Shown here: one piece after another, positions 63,310 through 64,000 of the stretch
How the letters are laid out: every line of letters begins with the position of its first letter
Position numbering within the stretch: position 1 is the stretch's first letter
DNA from: Hemibagrus wyckioides
Lineage: Eukaryota; Chordata; Actinopteri; Siluriformes; Bagridae
Direction of reading: 5' to 3'
DNA length: 64,000 nucleotides
NCBI RefSeq assembly: GCF_019097595.1
Contig: NC_080710.1
Coordinates: forward strand, 16,240,780 to 16,304,779
Position numbers and translations under genes: made by a program
Notes under the pieces: model-generated
Databases searched by the model: none
What the model was told of the DNA's origin: nothing
What the model saw: only the letters and a program-made list of their open reading frames with translations

Positions 63310-64000
63310 GTAAGGGTTCCTCATACACCACGTTCAATGTTCTCGAAAAACACTCCAGCTCTGTACATAAGCCTTATTATCCTGAAATGAGATTTAAGGC
63401 TAGATTGACAAGACAGCTTTTTTTTTGTTCAAGGTGTTAAGACCCGAGTCAGTACCTTAATTTCCAGCAAGAGGAACAAATACAATTTCGAAAAATGGCC
63501 TTCATATTGAAAATTGGCTTTTACTGTGTTTTCTCCTCAGGCAGTACTATTGCCTAAACTCGGTGCAACCCAGAATAATAAGAACTGCTATTCCTTCCCC
63601 ATAAATCACATAACCCAAGTGAGATATAGTGCACGGTCACTGGGGCAAAGTGCACTAGCTGCGAAAGTTTACGGCAGTCAGATTCTACATGACCCTCTGT
63701 CTGAATGTAATAGTAGCTACACCTCTACACAAAATCCCAGTAAACGAGCAAGTTTAATTAACACGCATCTGAAAAGGTGCATGCAGCTTAATTGAATGCT
63801 GATGGGTGAAGTAAATGATATCTGATGAGCTTGTCCAAGGTCAAACACGTTGTGAAATGATACTGATACTAAAGTTATTCACCTTCTGCTTTCTGCATTG
63901 GAACCAGTTTTTCACAGACAAAACATAAAGGAGTATGAATTTAGTAGAGGAGTTTAGAATAAATATTTGCATTTTTGCTCTTGTTGCTTTTTGAATCTCG
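63310..64000 (+). other. SNRK intron 3 (start)
   Basis: Intron after the second coding exon. It contains the second copy of the repeated segment. The 93-codon frame at 63514-63795 overlaps that repeat and is not supported as coding. Confidence 0.7.
63625..63870. repeat. unclassified repeated segment, copy 2
   Basis: Direct-orientation relative of 60735-60965, about 2.9 kb away, on the other side of the SNRK exon at 63168-63309. Blocks in common are listed under copy 1. It carries no obvious ends or tail. Confidence 0.75.

Noticed and set aside
63514..63795. 93-codon frame after the SNRK exon
   Set aside because: It overlaps the repeated segment whose first copy does not keep the frame, and no protein family is recognisable.

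Overview
The window is vertebrate nuclear DNA, almost certainly from a teleost fish. Genes are split by kilobase-scale introns with GT/AG junctions. The DNA between exons is AT-rich and full of (AC)n, (AT)n and (AATG)n microsatellites, Tc1-like transposon relics, tRNA-derived SINEs and a fish-type non-LTR retrotransposon. The repeat spectrum hints at an ostariophysan such as a catfish, characin or cyprinid, but I cannot fix the species.

Three protein-coding genes are present, in the order and orientation I recall for human 3p22: GASK1A (+), POMGNT2 (-), SNRK (+). GASK1A (formerly FAM198A) has all four coding exons at 7378-15735, which join in frame to a 583-residue Golgi kinase-like protein. 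POMGNT2 has its whole coding region in one exon at 25163-26902 on the minus strand. A candidate non-coding first exon and a CpG-rich promoter lie near 32.8-33.1 kb. SNRK starts at a CpG-rich promoter near 43.4 kb with a non-coding exon ending at 43717. The first coding exon is 50495-51083, a 12-kb intron follows, and the second coding exon is 63168-63309. The rest of SNRK lies beyond the window.

Layout: 1-7362 is upstream of GASK1A or its first intron; 7363-15735 is GASK1A coding exons; 15736-25162 is 3' UTRs and a convergent intergenic region with SINE and Tc1 debris; 25163-33.1 kb is POMGNT2; 33.1-43.4 kb is a repeat-rich divergent intergenic region with a Tc1 mini-element, a 1.9-kb LINE and several Tc1 copies; 43.4-64.0 kb is the 5' part of SNRK, with a pogo/Tigger-like element, Tc1 remnants, a (TA)n palindrome, a hAT MITE and a pair of related unclassified 240-bp segments in its introns.

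The three genes do not form a pathway. POMGNT2 acts in O-mannosyl glycosylation of alpha-dystroglycan, SNRK is an LKB1-activated AMPK-related kinase, and GASK1A is a poorly characterised Golgi kinase-like protein. I found no wholly new system. The points most worth a second look are the repeated segments in the SNRK introns, two (TA)n-centred palindromes, a possible 63-nt nested exon in the POMGNT2 intron, rearranged and nested transposons, and sequence features at splice sites and 5' leaders.
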